From Thalassotalea sp. LPB0316 (GTDB lineage Bacteria; Pseudomonadota; Gammaproteobacteria; Enterobacterales; Alteromonadaceae), in the NCBI RefSeq assembly GCF_014898095.1, contig NZ_CP062946.1, positions 3,038,001 through 3,102,000 on the forward strand: DNA of 64,000 bases. The letters run 5' to 3'. The notes under the pieces are model-generated. The model did not search any database, was not told where the DNA came from, and saw nothing but the letters and a program-made list of their open reading frames with translations. Position numbers and translations under genes: made by a program. Positions 35,445 through 44,159 of the stretch are shown here, in pieces; the stretch's first letter is position 1, and every line of letters starts with the position of its first letter.

Positions 35445-35832
35445 CATGATGGATCATGGCTACAGTGTGGTGATCATTGCGATCTGTTTAGCACTGGGCT
35501 ATGGCATGAATGCGCTTATCGATTTTCTGCCTGCCGCGCTTTACGGTATGTTACTGCTGACCTTTGGCTTGCAGGCGGAAATTTTTCAAGCTGACAGACT
35601 ACAAGCCAGTGTTGATTGGATCATTAAGCACATGGGTGTGTGTTTTGTGCCCGCAGGTGTTGGCATTATGGAGCACAAAGCACTGATTGCTGAATTTGGC
35701 TTAATACTTACCTTATTGGTGATCGTAACAACGATTTTACTGATGTTGGTCACTGGTGCACTCTATCAAAAAATTCTCAATAAAAACCAAGGCGCTCAAA
35801 TAGAACTAAACAAGGACGAGTCTAGTGCTTGA
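35431..35832 (+). CDS. CidA/LrgA family membrane protein
   Basis: The protein has 133 residues with four predicted helices (about 9-30, 33-50, 63-83 and 88-112). ALYGMLLLTFGLQAEIF and the FVPAGVGIMEH loop are family hallmarks. Family members are holin-like, and in Bacillus the pair forms a pyruvate transporter. An alternative ATG lies 15 bases downstream. It overlaps the LysR gene by 14 bases and the LrgB gene by 8 bases, so translation is coupled throughout. Confidence 0.88.
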   Translation: MSKASMMDHGYSVVIIAICLALGYGMNALIDFLPAALYGMLLLTFGLQAEIFQADRLQASVDWIIKHMGVCFVPAGVGIMEHKALIAEFGLILTLLVIVTTILLMLVTGALYQKILNKNQGAQIELNKDESSA

Positions 35833-36520
35833 TCACCCTATTAGCTTTATTTTTTACCTTCTGCTAACGATAGTGGTTTATCAGCTATTTGTTTTACTGC
35901 AAAACAAACTCAAACTGATTTGGCTCAATCCGATGATGATGAGTTTATTCGTATTAATTCCATTATTGGATCATCAAGGCATTAGCTATCAAACCTATTA
36001 TCAAGATACTAAAATTTTCACCCAGTTGCTCGAGCCTGCAATTGTCGCGTTAGGTTTTGTTTTATACAAGCAATTACACACGATTAAAGCGCACTTAAAG
36101 GCAATAACACTAGTACTTACAACCAGCATTAGCCTGTTTATCATGGTTAATATGACTTTCACGCTTTTGATATTACAGCGTTATGACATTGCCGTTTCTA
36201 TGTCGCTAAAGTCGGTGACAACACCAATAGGACTGGCACTGACGGAGCAACTTCACGGGATTGCTGCGATCACTGCAGTATCGATTATTATTGCCGGGAT
36301 TGTTGGTGCTATTTGGGGAATAAGTTTATTAAATCGCTTTAATATCACTCACCCACAAGCGCAAGGCCTAGCAATAGGCTGTGCGAGCCACGCACTGGGC
36401 ACGGCAACGATTAGCCCGTTAGGCTATCAATATGGCGCTTATAGCTCGCTCGCTTTAGTCGTTTCAGCGGTGATCACAGCGTTATTAAGTCCGTTACTCA
36501 TCCCTATGTTTCAGCTGTAA
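35825..36520 (+). CDS. LrgB family membrane protein
   Basis: The protein has 231 residues with a GTG start that overlaps the LrgA-like gene. About seven helices are visible. The family core SLKSVTTPIGLALTEQLHGI, IIAGIVGAIWGISLLNRF and GLAIGCASHALGTATISPLG is complete. It is the partner of CidA/LrgA proteins in murein-hydrolase control or pyruvate transport. The stop codon is the first base of an octamer repeat array, so no terminator is evident before the IS3 element. Confidence 0.9.
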   Translation: MLDHPISFIFYLLLTIVVYQLFVLLQNKLKLIWLNPMMMSLFVLIPLLDHQGISYQTYYQDTKIFTQLLEPAIVALGFVLYKQLHTIKAHLKAITLVLTTSISLFIMVNMTFTLLILQRYDIAVSMSLKSVTTPIGLALTEQLHGIAAITAVSIIIAGIVGAIWGISLLNRFNITHPQAQGLAIGCASHALGTATISPLGYQYGAYSSLALVVSAVITALLSPLLIPMFQL

Positions 36521-36556
36521 TGTTTGAATGTTTGAACGTTGGAATGTTTGAATGTT
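36517..36556 (+). repeat. Short octamer array, consensus TGAATGTT
   Basis: Five 8-bp units: GTAATGTT, TGAATGTT, TGAACGTT, GGAATGTT and TGAATGTT. It starts within the lrgB stop region. It is the counterpart of the YGGAATGY array at 16341. Confidence 0.8.
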
Positions 36557-36574
36557 GGCGCTAACTAGTAGCTT

Positions 36575-36590
36575 AAAACCTTCAAACCTT
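36575..36590 (+). repeat. CCTT octamers left of the IS3 element
   Basis: AAAACCTT and CAAACCTT are two units of the ACCTT octamer family. The rest of the array continues on the other side of the IS3 element at 37845, so the IS probably landed inside it. Confidence 0.65.
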
Positions 36591-36645
36591 TAGAGTGACC
36601 CCGTTTTAGTGGACACCTTTTTAAATTTAATATTTAGAGGTGTCT

Positions 36646-36981
36646 ATGCGATACAAATCTCGAAAACAATACAGTGAATGCTATAAGATGGATGTTGTAA
36701 GACAATCTGTTGAAAGCATTGAAACTCTCCCAGAGTTTGCCAAGCGAGTTGGCATAAATGTTCACATGATACAGCGGTGGCGTAAAAAATACCTTTCATC
36801 AGATCCAATAGTTCCAGTGGAGTTAAAAAAATTGAAAGGTCCTGATAAAAGCTACAAACAACTTGAAAAAGAAAATGAACGTTTAAAGAAACAACTTGAA
36901 CGTGCGAATGAAGATATTGAAATCCTAAAAAAGGCGGAAGAGTTCTTCAAGGAAAAACGGCAGAAAAATTCGAGTTCATAG
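36646..36981 (+). CDS. IS3 transposase OrfA
   Basis: The protein has 111 residues from the ATG at 36646 (a GTG at 36640 is also in frame). A helix-turn-helix (LPEFAKRVGINVHMIQRWRK) is followed by a leucine-zipper coiled coil (KQLEKENERLKKQLERANED), which serves multimerisation. The codons LKK at the end of the zipper form the A-AAA-AAG slippage site for fusion to OrfB. Confidence 0.92.
   Translation: MRYKSRKQYSECYKMDVVRQSVESIETLPEFAKRVGINVHMIQRWRKKYLSSDPIVPVELKKLKGPDKSYKQLEKENERLKKQLERANEDIEILKKAEEFFKEKRQKNSSS
36927..36933 (+). other. Programmed -1 frameshift site (AAAAAAG)
   Basis: The heptamer reads A-AAA-AAG in the orfA frame, the canonical slippery form of IS3 elements. Slippage by -1 enters the orfB frame, which is open from here to 37820. 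Confidence 0.8.
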
Positions 36982-37820
36982 AGCAAATTCGAACGCCTGG
37001 AGATACTCTTCACTTGTGTAAACTGCTAGATGTATCAAGCTCTGGTTTTTATGCGTACTTTAAGCGTGGCACATCGAAAAGAGATGCAAGCAACGCTGAG
37101 TTATTACGTGCAATAGACAAGATAATTCAAATATCTGAAGGGGCATTTGGCTACCGGCAGATTCATGAGCAATTACTTGCTGAAGGCTATCAAGCAAGCC
37201 CTAATAGGGTTCAACGCCTATTACAGGCACAGCACTATCGTGCTGTTATGTCTCGAAAACAAAAGCGCTACCCTAAGGTTAGCCGTATTAACACACGGCC
37301 CAATTTATTAAACCGAGAGTTTTTACCTAAATCAGTAAATCAAGTTTGGGCGACGGATATTACGCAAGTTTATTGTCGTGAAGGTTGGCTGTATGTTTGC
37401 GTCATTATCGATTTATATTCTCGAGCTGTGCTTGGTTACAGTCAAGGGCGCGCAGCAACTTCGGATTTAGTTAAAAAGGCGTATTTGAATGCAAAGCGTT
37501 TTAGTAAGCTCAGTAACTTAAATGGTGTTCTTTGTCATTCAGACCAAGGCTCTCAATATAAAAGTGACTTGATCGTTCGGTGGCTAAATGCTCAAGGTGC
37601 TATAATTAGTATGTCTCGTAAGGGAAACTGTTGGGATAATGCTTGTGTTGAAAGCTTTTTCTCACTCATGAAACAACAATGGCTACACCCACAAGGGGTA
37701 CAGCCATTGAAATACATGAGTCAAAGGGTTACGGGTTATATTGAAAATATTTATAACCGATTTAGAGTGCATGGCACTCATGGAGAAGTACCATTAGCTC
37801 GATACTTACGAGCAAGTTAA
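36933..37820 (+). CDS. IS3 transposase OrfB (DDE integrase domain), made by -1 frameshift
   Basis: After slippage the frame reads GGRVLQGKTAEKFEFIEQIR and continues without stops. An independent start would be the TTG at 37014. The HTH_21 region (GAFGYRQIHEQLLAEGY) is followed by the integrase core with the DDE triad: Asp in WATDITQVY, Asp in CHSDQGSQY and Glu in NACVESFFSLMK. The fused OrfAB is the active transposase in this family. The sequence looks intact. Confidence 0.9.
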   Translation, partial: GGRVLQGKTAEKFEFIEQIRTPGDTLHLCKLLDVSSSGFYAYFKRGTSKRDASNAELLRAIDKIIQISEGAFGYRQIHEQLLAEGYQASPNRVQRLLQAQHYRAVMSRKQKRYPKVSRINTRPNLLNREFLPKSVNQVWATDITQVYCREGWLYVCVIIDLYSRAVLGYSQGRAATSDLVKKAYLNAKRFSKLSNLNGVLCHSDQGSQYKSDLIVRWLNAQGAIISMSRKGNCWDNACVESFFSLMKQQWLHPQGVQPLKYMSQRVTGYIENIYNRFRVHGTHGEVPLARYLRAS

Positions 37821-37844
37821 ATGTGTCCATTATTATGGGGTCAC

Positions 37845-37892
37845 ACCACCTTGTTACCTTCATACCTTCTTACCTTTGCACCTTCATACCTT
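37845..37892 (+). repeat. Array of six octamers, consensus NNNACCTT
   Basis: ACCACCTT, GTTACCTT, CATACCTT, CTTACCTT, TGCACCTT and CATACCTT follow in phase directly after the right end of the IS3 element. They are relatives of the array at 17888. Confidence 0.9.
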
Positions 37893-38250
37893 CTCCCCCC
37901 TAATCTAGGTATAACCATGCGTTATGGCTTTTCATATATCAATTAATTTAAAAACTTTCTGCCTTTATAATAAATAAATTTAAACAATACCAACAACAAC
38001 TTGTATTCACAGAAGTTATAACAAGTATCATTTAGAGCAATAACTTTAGTTTATCCAGAGTAACAATAATCAAAAACAAAAACTTAAACCATATAAAACA
38101 ACAACTTAACTAAAAACACCATACATTAATGCAGACGGTTAAAATGCTAATTGACAAAAACCTATCATGTCAGCCTCTTGCGTATGTTAAGCATTACTCT
38201 TACATTCACTACATATTTGTAAGCCCATATGAAATTTTTCAGAGGTAGTT
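37893..38250. other. Intergenic region upstream of glcB
   Basis: About 360 AT-rich bases after the octamer array. AGAGGT serves as the ribosome binding site for glcB at 38251. I see no RNA gene, no terminator and no promoter that I would name. The control region of glcB must lie here or include the IS3 end. Confidence 0.6.
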
Positions 38251-40413
38251 ATGTCTTCACGCACATCAATTGCAAACCTATCAATCGACAAAGCACTTTT
38301 TGATTTTGTTGAACAAGAGGTCTTGCCTGGTTTACCCATTTCCTCAACTGCGTTTTGGCAAGGATTTTCCAACGTTAACGATAAACTTGCCAACCAAAAT
38401 CGCGCATTACTGGCCAAACGTGATGACTTACAAAGCCAAATTGACGCTTGGCACCTCGATAATCCTCAATTTGATTTAGCGCGTTATAAAGCATTTCTTC
38501 AACAAATTGGTTACTTGAATGAGCCTGTAGCTGATTTCACCATAGGCACACAAAATGTCGATAAAGAAATAGCGCAACTAGCTGGCCCGCAATTAGTGGT
38601 GCCAATCATGAATGCGCGTTTTGCACTAAATGCCGTTAATGCGCGTTGGGGGAGTTTATACGATGCGTTGTATGGCAGTAATATTATTAGCGAAACAGAT
38701 GGCGCGGAAAAAAGCGGCGGTTATAACCCAGTTCGCGGCCAGAAAGTTGTCGACTATGCTAAGCAATGGCTAAACGAAGCACTGCCACTTGTAAATGGTA
38801 ACCACGAAACCGTAACTCACTATGCAATAGTTCAAGGCCAACTTATCGTTAGTCAAGCTAGTGGTGAGCAAACCTTGCTTGCTGATCAAAGCCAATGGCT
38901 TGGTTATACCGGTGACAAAGCAGCGCCTAGCTCACTAATCTTTACCCATAACGGTTTGCATATTGAATTGTGCTTTGATGCTCAATCACCTATCGGTCAA
39001 GCAGACACTGCCAATATTAGCGACATTTTATTAGAATCTGCGCTAACCACAATCATGGATTGTGAAGACTCCGTTGCCGCGGTCGACGCTGAAGATAAAG
39101 TTATCGCTTATAAAAACTGGTTGGGTTTAATGAAAGCAGACTTAACTGAAAGCGTTAGTAAAAACGGTAAGACGTTCACTCGTAAAATGCACCAAGATAA
39201 AGCTTACATCAATAGCCAAGATCAATCGGCTAGCCTGCGTGGCAGAAGTTTAATGTTTGTGCGCAATGTTGGCCATTTGATGACTAACCCGGCAATCCTA
39301 GACCAAGATGGCAACGAAGTTTTTGAAGGCATTATGGATGGCTTTATTACCTCGCTAATCGCGATGCACGATTTACAAGGACCTACACAAGGCACTAACT
39401 CGAAGGCGGGTTCAATCTATATTGTGAAACCCAAAATGCACGGTCCAGAAGAAGTCAGGTTTGCCAATGAGTTATTTAACAGTGTCGAAGATGTACTAGG
39501 ACTTGAACGTCACACGATAAAAATGGGCATTATGGATGAAGAGCGCCGGACAAGTGTTAATTTAAAACAATGTATTTTTGAAGCCAAAGAGCGCGTTGTC
39601 TTTATTAATACTGGCTTTTTAGACAGAACGGGCGATGAAATTCACACCTCAATGCTTGCTGGCCCAATGACCCGTAAAAACGATATCAAATTAACCAAAT
39701 GGATTGGCGCATACGAGCAAAACAACGTCGATGTTGGTCTCGGGTGTGGCTTTAGCCAACGCGCACAAATTGGTAAGGGCATGTGGCCTGTACCCGATGA
39801 TATGGCCAGCATGATGACAACAAAGATAGCGCACGCTCAATCAGGCGCAAATACCGCGTGGGTACCTTCACCCACAGCTGCCACCTTGCACGCCTTGCAT
39901 TATCATCAAGTCAATGTTGCTGAGCAACAACAAGGCTTGTTAAATCGCACGCCTATTAACCCTGATGACATGTTAAATATTCCACTAGCCGACGACGTTA
40001 ATTGGAGTCAGGCTGAAATTGAAAACGAGCTTGATAACAACGCTCAAGGCATATTGGGTTATGTTGTACGTTGGATAGACCAAGGTGTTGGCTGCTCAAA
40101 AGTACCTGATATTAATAACGTGGGCTTAATGGAAGATAGAGCGACGTTACGTATTTCAAGTCAACATATTGCCAACTGGCTAGCGCATCAGGTTTGCTCA
40201 AAAGAGCAAGTACAGCAAAGCTTAGAAAAGATGGCTGTAATTGTCGATCAACAAAATAGCCACGATGCTAATTACCAAGCGATGGCGCCAAACTTTTCTG
40301 CAAGTATTGCCTTTAAAGCAGCAAGCGCTTTGATTTTCGAAGGAAAAGCTCAACCAAGCGGCTATACAGAACCATTGTTGCATGCCTTTAGACGTGAGAA
40401 AAAGGCAAGTTAG
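38251..40413 (+). CDS. glcB: Malate synthase G
   Basis: The protein has 720 residues, the length of malate synthase G and much longer than AceB. It condenses glyoxylate with acetyl-CoA to malate. Seen are [20 protein letters not shown] near the N-terminus, the active-site stretch [54 protein letters not shown] and [16 protein letters not shown]. Together with aceA it completes the glyoxylate shunt. An IS3 insertion now lies upstream. A perfect 12-bp hairpin follows. Confidence 0.97.
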   Translation: MSSRTSIANLSIDKALFDFVEQEVLPGLPISSTAFWQGFSNVNDKLANQNRALLAKRDDLQSQIDAWHLDNPQFDLARYKAFLQQIGYLNEPVADFTIGTQNVDKEIAQLAGPQLVVPIMNARFALNAVNARWGSLYDALYGSNIISETDGAEKSGGYNPVRGQKVVDYAKQWLNEALPLVNGNHETVTHYAIVQGQLIVSQASGEQTLLADQSQWLGYTGDKAAPSSLIFTHNGLHIELCFDAQSPIGQADTANISDILLESALTTIMDCEDSVAAVDAEDKVIAYKNWLGLMKADLTESVSKNGKTFTRKMHQDKAYINSQDQSASLRGRSLMFVRNVGHLMTNPAILDQDGNEVFEGIMDGFITSLIAMHDLQGPTQGTNSKAGSIYIVKPKMHGPEEVRFANELFNSVEDVLGLERHTIKMGIMDEERRTSVNLKQCIFEAKERVVFINTGFLDRTGDEIHTSMLAGPMTRKNDIKLTKWIGAYEQNNVDVGLGCGFSQRAQIGKGMWPVPDDMASMMTTKIAHAQSGANTAWVPSPTAATLHALHYHQVNVAEQQQGLLNRTPINPDDMLNIPLADDVNWSQAEIENELDNNAQGILGYVVRWIDQGVGCSKVPDINNVGLMEDRATLRISSQHIANWLAHQVCSKEQVQQSLEKMAVIVDQQNSHDANYQAMAPNFSASIAFKAASALIFEGKAQPSGYTEPLLHAFRREKKAS

Positions 40414-40432
40414 CCGCCTATACATCACAGTT

Positions 40433-40466
40433 AATTGCCATTACTGCCTTGTAATGGCAATTTCTT
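40433..40466 (+). terminator. Intrinsic terminator after glcB
   Basis: AATTGCCATTAC and GTAATGGCAATT form a perfect 12-bp stem with loop TGCCTT, followed by TCTTTT. Confidence 0.8.
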
Positions 40467-40691
40467 TTAGTGCCAACGTAAAGATAAGTAAAGACACTCC
40501 TTCGTAGTCATCGCTTGTGTAAAAATACAATTAATCACACTTTTTGCATTTAATCTTAAATTGCGGGCACTTTATCCCAGACAGGTAGTCGAAGTTGATA
40601 AAGGTCACTATAGTAAACTAACGATTTAACATTTTCGTAACACGGGTTGAGTATGATAAATGCCGACCTAATTTCCTCCTTGGAGCACATG

Positions 40692-41105
40692 ATGGATACG
40701 TTTAACAAGTTCATACCTGCTGTAACCATTTATTCTTTCGCCTGCCTGTTAAGTTTCTCGGCAAGTGCAACGGTAGCCGATGAAATAGGCTATCTCAAAA
40801 AACACCAACAAACACATGTTTACCCAATTGTTCAGATGACAATAAGCACTGCTACTTTTGATAAATCTGACAATCAGCTATTAGCTAGTGAAAATTCTCT
40901 ACTTATTAGTAGTAATCAAGATTTACTACCTGTTACATCAGGAGTAACTCGTAAAGGCGGCCAAATTTTTAAGTTTTTTACTCGTTTTAACGATAACCTA
41001 CAGCTGTTCTTCTCTTGGTTTTCAAGTAGTGAAAAAGCAGTTGAAAAGCCAGCGAAGGAACCGCAACAACCGAAAACGAGCGTACCTCAAAAAACCTGTC
41101 GTTAA
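40692..41105 (+). CDS. Hypothetical secreted protein
   Basis: The protein has 137 residues from the ATG at 40692, chosen because GGAG lies 6 bases before it and a signal peptide follows (AVTIYSFACLLSFSASA, cleavage near residue 31). The mature part has a Ser/Thr-rich middle and a short basic-aromatic segment (GGQIFKFFTRFNDNLQLFFS), ending in a Pro/Lys-rich tail with a lone Cys (KTCR). I do not recognise the family. It begins a stretch of unrecognised genes between glcB and the ECF sigma operon. Confidence 0.6.
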   Translation: MDTFNKFIPAVTIYSFACLLSFSASATVADEIGYLKKHQQTHVYPIVQMTISTATFDKSDNQLLASENSLLISSNQDLLPVTSGVTRKGGQIFKFFTRFNDNLQLFFSWFSSSEKAVEKPAKEPQQPKTSVPQKTCR

Positions 41106-41503
41106 TTAGATGCTTGTTGCTATGTCTTTAGTATGCACGATACTATTGTGTTCCTGAGTAATCTTGCTTCATTAACTTATGTAGTTTTGAGATAAACCTT
41201 TTGACGTAATTTGGGGTTAGCCCGTTGTCCGTTTTATTCAACTTGTATTCTGACAATAGTTACGACATACCGTTTTAGAGCCTTACTATAACTCACTATC
41301 TATTTACGCCTGTTATTACTAGCCCAACTTGCTGTCGTTCGATAGCTAGGTATTATTAAAATATTCTGCTGAACTAAAAATGCAAATCGTTAAACAGAAC
41401 AATAAGTTATGGAATTGAGTGCATTTTCTGTTAGTTTAGATAATAAATCAGTAAATCAATAATAAAGACCTACGAGTCAAGTACTAAGTTTAGAGGGATC
41501 TCA
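41106..41503. other. Gene-free interval between two hypothetical genes
   Basis: About 400 AT-rich bases. I find no convincing ORF, RNA gene, terminator or repeat. AGAGGGA stands before the start at 41504. Confidence 0.55.
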
Positions 41504-42502
41504 ATGTATTCTGAAGATGATTTAAATACAGCAATAGAACAAAAAATATTTACTCAAAATGCTGTTGATGAATTTAGGCAAGCGATTTCCAATATTAAAA
41601 ACTCGCCGTCTGTTGATGAAGAAAACTTTAGATTAGTCAATGGCTTTAACGATATTTTTGTTGTAATAGCTATTTGTTTACTTTTGTTTTCTTCCATTTA
41701 TGTCTTGAAACCTGTCAATGATAGCCTAGCATCATTTAGCTTTGTCGCTCTTTCTTGGATATTATCAGAGTTCTTTGTATTGAAAAGAAAGATGTCTTTA
41801 CCCGCCATTGTTTTACTAATTGCCTTTGTCGGCGGTATATTTTCAGCAACTTTGTCATTTTTTAAAGGTACATCTGAACCTGCAATGGTCACTGCAGCGG
41901 CACTAGCAACTGTTGGTGCATATACCCATTGGTTGCGTTTTAAAGTTCCGATTACAGTAGCTGCGGGTACAGTAGCTCTAATCGGAACTTTAGTTTCAGT
42001 AATATTAAGTGTGTTTCCTGATGCAAAGGAATGGATTCTTGCACTTGTTGCTATATGTGGAATCGGCTCATTTTTCTTAGCCATGTACTGGGACTCCGCT
42101 GATCTAACAAGAACGACCCGAAAAGCTGATGTAGCTTTCTGGTTGCACCTCATTTCTGCACCATTAATAATTCACCCTTTGTTTTCAATGCTAGGGGTAC
42201 TTGAGGGTGACCAAAGTATTATCAATATGGCTGGCGTTATTGTCCTATATATAATTATGTCACTTATTTCTATTGCTATAGATCGCAGAGCATTTATGGT
42301 TTCATCACTGGCCTATGTTTTATATGCACTAACAACAATCCTTAAAAACTATGGTGATGTTGACTATAGTTTCGCGGTAACAGGGGTATTTATGGGAGCA
42401 CTTTTACTCTTATTATCGGCTTTTTGGCAGGTAACGCGACGTCGTGTTGTCAGTTGGCTTCCTGTAGGGCTCACGAAATATGTCCCTAACGTAGTTAACT
42501 GA
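41504..42502 (+). CDS. Polytopic membrane protein, DUF2157-like layout
   Basis: The protein has 332 residues. A soluble N-terminus of about 45 residues (YSEDDLNTAIEQKIFTQNAV, DEFRQAI) precedes roughly ten hydrophobic helices (from about 48 to 318). The layout, with a small cytoplasmic cap reading like a helix pair before many helices, resembles DUF2157 membrane proteins, but the match is only by eye. No catalytic motif is seen. GAGGGA precedes the ATG. No operon partner is evident. Confidence 0.6.
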   Translation: MYSEDDLNTAIEQKIFTQNAVDEFRQAISNIKNSPSVDEENFRLVNGFNDIFVVIAICLLLFSSIYVLKPVNDSLASFSFVALSWILSEFFVLKRKMSLPAIVLLIAFVGGIFSATLSFFKGTSEPAMVTAAALATVGAYTHWLRFKVPITVAAGTVALIGTLVSVILSVFPDAKEWILALVAICGIGSFFLAMYWDSADLTRTTRKADVAFWLHLISAPLIIHPLFSMLGVLEGDQSIINMAGVIVLYIIMSLISIAIDRRAFMVSSLAYVLYALTTILKNYGDVDYSFAVTGVFMGALLLLLSAFWQVTRRRVVSWLPVGLTKYVPNVVN

Positions 42503-42603
42503 TAACAGGCATATATCAGGTGCTAAAACTTAATTAACGCTGAGTGCCTTGCAGGTTCAATAAAGGTTAACTCTTAGCTTTTGATTGGACTATATATTAA
42601 TTT

Positions 42604-43075
42604 ATGAAAATAATAACATTTTTGTTGCTCTTACCTTTATCTTCCCATGCATTTGCATGGACTTGCCAAAGTTATGGCTCTATAGGTAAAAACTCGATTG
42701 ATTATCACTTTTCTGTGTCAAGTGACATATTATTTGGTCGAGTTATCAGTGGAACATTTGATTTAGACAGAGAGCTGTCTACAGAATTTGAACTATTGAT
42801 TTATAAAAGTTTTAAAGGTGGGAAAAACCGGTAGTATTATTTTTCAGACACGACCCGACAGGTATTTTGAAGATATTGTACTAGGTGAAAATTATATTTT
42901 TACTTTATATGGTGATAGTAAAATTGACTTTTGTGGGTACCACTTAAGACTTGGAAGAGATGTACGAAATGTCAAACGCTTGAGAGAAATAGCGCAAAAT
43001 ACAAACGCCACGCTTTACGCTCCCATCAAAAGCTTTTTTGAATATGTAGATAATGCTCCCCTTACTAGACGGTAG
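42604..43075 (+). pseudogene. Frameshifted secreted protein gene, possibly TIMP/NTR-like
   Basis: The first part (42604-42834) has a signal peptide (IITFLLLLPLSSHAFA) and reaches IYKSFKGGKNR and stop. A second frame (42818-43075) continues with KTGSIIFQTRPDRYFEDIVL and GENYIFTLYGDSKIDFCGY. Removing one A from the run of five at 42823-42827 joins them into one protein of about 156 residues reading SFKGGKTGSIIF. The layout of CQSYG, FGRVISGTF, YKSFKGGK, LGENYIFTLYG and DFCGYH recalls NTR/TIMP-like domains; that is inference. It could also be a sequencing error in the homopolymer. Confidence 0.65.
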
Positions 43076-43240
43076 TCATTATATGTCCTTAATTTACTTG
43101 ATAATTACGCTTTGACAACTGGAGTCAATATTAAGTTAATAAACCTCATATTGAATGCATATAAGTGTATAAATTCAACTGCCAGATTCAATCGTAATTT
43201 ATCAAATCTGACAGTCTATTAACTAACACTATAGAGCAAC

Positions 43241-44143
43241 TTAAAAACTATATTGCGTTGCTTTACTCAACAACTGTTTCGCGCTGACTTTGTCTATCAC
43301 ACAGTCGAGCATATCGGCCTTATTGAAAATAATCACTTTATCCAACACCCGGTTATTAACTTGTTCACCACCGCGTTTTACGACTAAGCTGATTTTTTCA
43401 TCTTTAGGCAAAGCTTTTAAACTATTGCCATATGCGCATAGTGTTTCGGCAAATTGCTGATGTAAGGCGGCATTGTATTGCATGCGTTTTTTTTGCTGCT
43501 CTTGTTTTTGGGCCTGCCTAGCTTGGGCTTGTTTTTTGTTTTTCTCAGCTAAAACTTCGCGTTGCTCAAGTAGCGCTTTTTGCTCTTTCTCTAAAGCTTT
43601 GATTTCGGCTTTAAGCTCCTTTAACGCAGCTTTATCCTCGGCGATACGCTTTTCTTGATACTTTTTCTCACGAAGATCACGCTCAACATCTCTTAATTCA
43701 AAGGTAACATCGCGTTGCTGCTCTCGTAATTGGCGAGATTCTTCACGCACTTGTGCCATCGTTTCGATCGCTTTTTCATACTCATGACCTGTTGCTTCCA
43801 TGGTCCGAATGATGATTTCTTCTACGTCATCATCGATAACTATATCGTGTTCAATCATAGGCGCAACAGGTGCTGGTGGTACCGAAATAAAGGCAAAGTC
43901 ATCACCCTGCCAGTGAGAAAAATGGCCACCCGTTTGCAGAGTAAAAACAATTCCTTGATCTTTTAAATACAAGCTATCAACGCGCCCTACTTGCGCTCCC
44001 GAGGGGCCTGCAACTTCATTAAGAGAGGTTTTAAAAATACCGTTCATAATGTTGAGCTGTTTGTGCATATCGCTCATATCGACTTGCGCAATGCTAGTAC
44101 TGCTAAACGCTAGCGTGATGAATAAGGGTATAAATTTTTTCAT
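43241..44143 (-). CDS. Periplasmic coiled-coil protein of the ECF sigma operon
   Basis: The protein has 300 residues with a signal peptide (FIPLFITLAFSSTSIAQ). A small N-terminal domain (about 30-95; GPSGAQVGRVDSLYLKDQGI and VFTLQTGGHFSHW) is followed by a long charged coiled coil (about 125-225; REQQRDVTFELRDVERDLRE) and a C-terminal domain with two cysteines (AETLCAYGNS, ADMLDCVIDK). No family is recognised. It is the last gene of the sigma/anti-sigma operon, 16 bases after the anti-sigma gene, so it is probably a periplasmic sensor, chaperone or effector of that pathway. Confidence 0.75.
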   Translation of the reverse strand: MKKFIPLFITLAFSSTSIAQVDMSDMHKQLNIMNGIFKTSLNEVAGPSGAQVGRVDSLYLKDQGIVFTLQTGGHFSHWQGDDFAFISVPPAPVAPMIEHDIVIDDDVEEIIIRTMEATGHEYEKAIETMAQVREESRQLREQQRDVTFELRDVERDLREKKYQEKRIAEDKAALKELKAEIKALEKEQKALLEQREVLAEKNKKQAQARQAQKQEQQKKRMQYNAALHQQFAETLCAYGNSLKALPKDEKISLVVKRGGEQVNNRVLDKVIIFNKADMLDCVIDKVSAKQLLSKATQYSF

Positions 44144-44159
44144 TATCTTCTCCTAAACA

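Larger units (their letters stand above)
36595..37844 (+). mobile_element. IS3-family insertion sequence
   Basis: The element is about 1.25 kb with imperfect terminal inverted repeats: GTGACCCC then GTTTTAGTGGACAC at the left, matching GTGACCCC then ATAATAATGGACAC read inward from the right. It holds orfA and orfB in the -1 relation with an A6G slippage site. No clear target duplication is seen at either end, so the flanks may have changed or recombined. It sits in an octamer array after lrgB and separates lrgB from glcB. Confidence 0.9.

Noticed and set aside
36592..37847. Target-site duplication of the IS3 element
   Set aside because: Bases next to both ends (AGA/GAG at left, CAC/ACC at right) do not match in any register I tried.
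41698..42153. 151-residue ORF antisense to the polytopic membrane protein
   Set aside because: The plus-strand frame has clear membrane helices and a ribosome binding site; the minus frame has neither.
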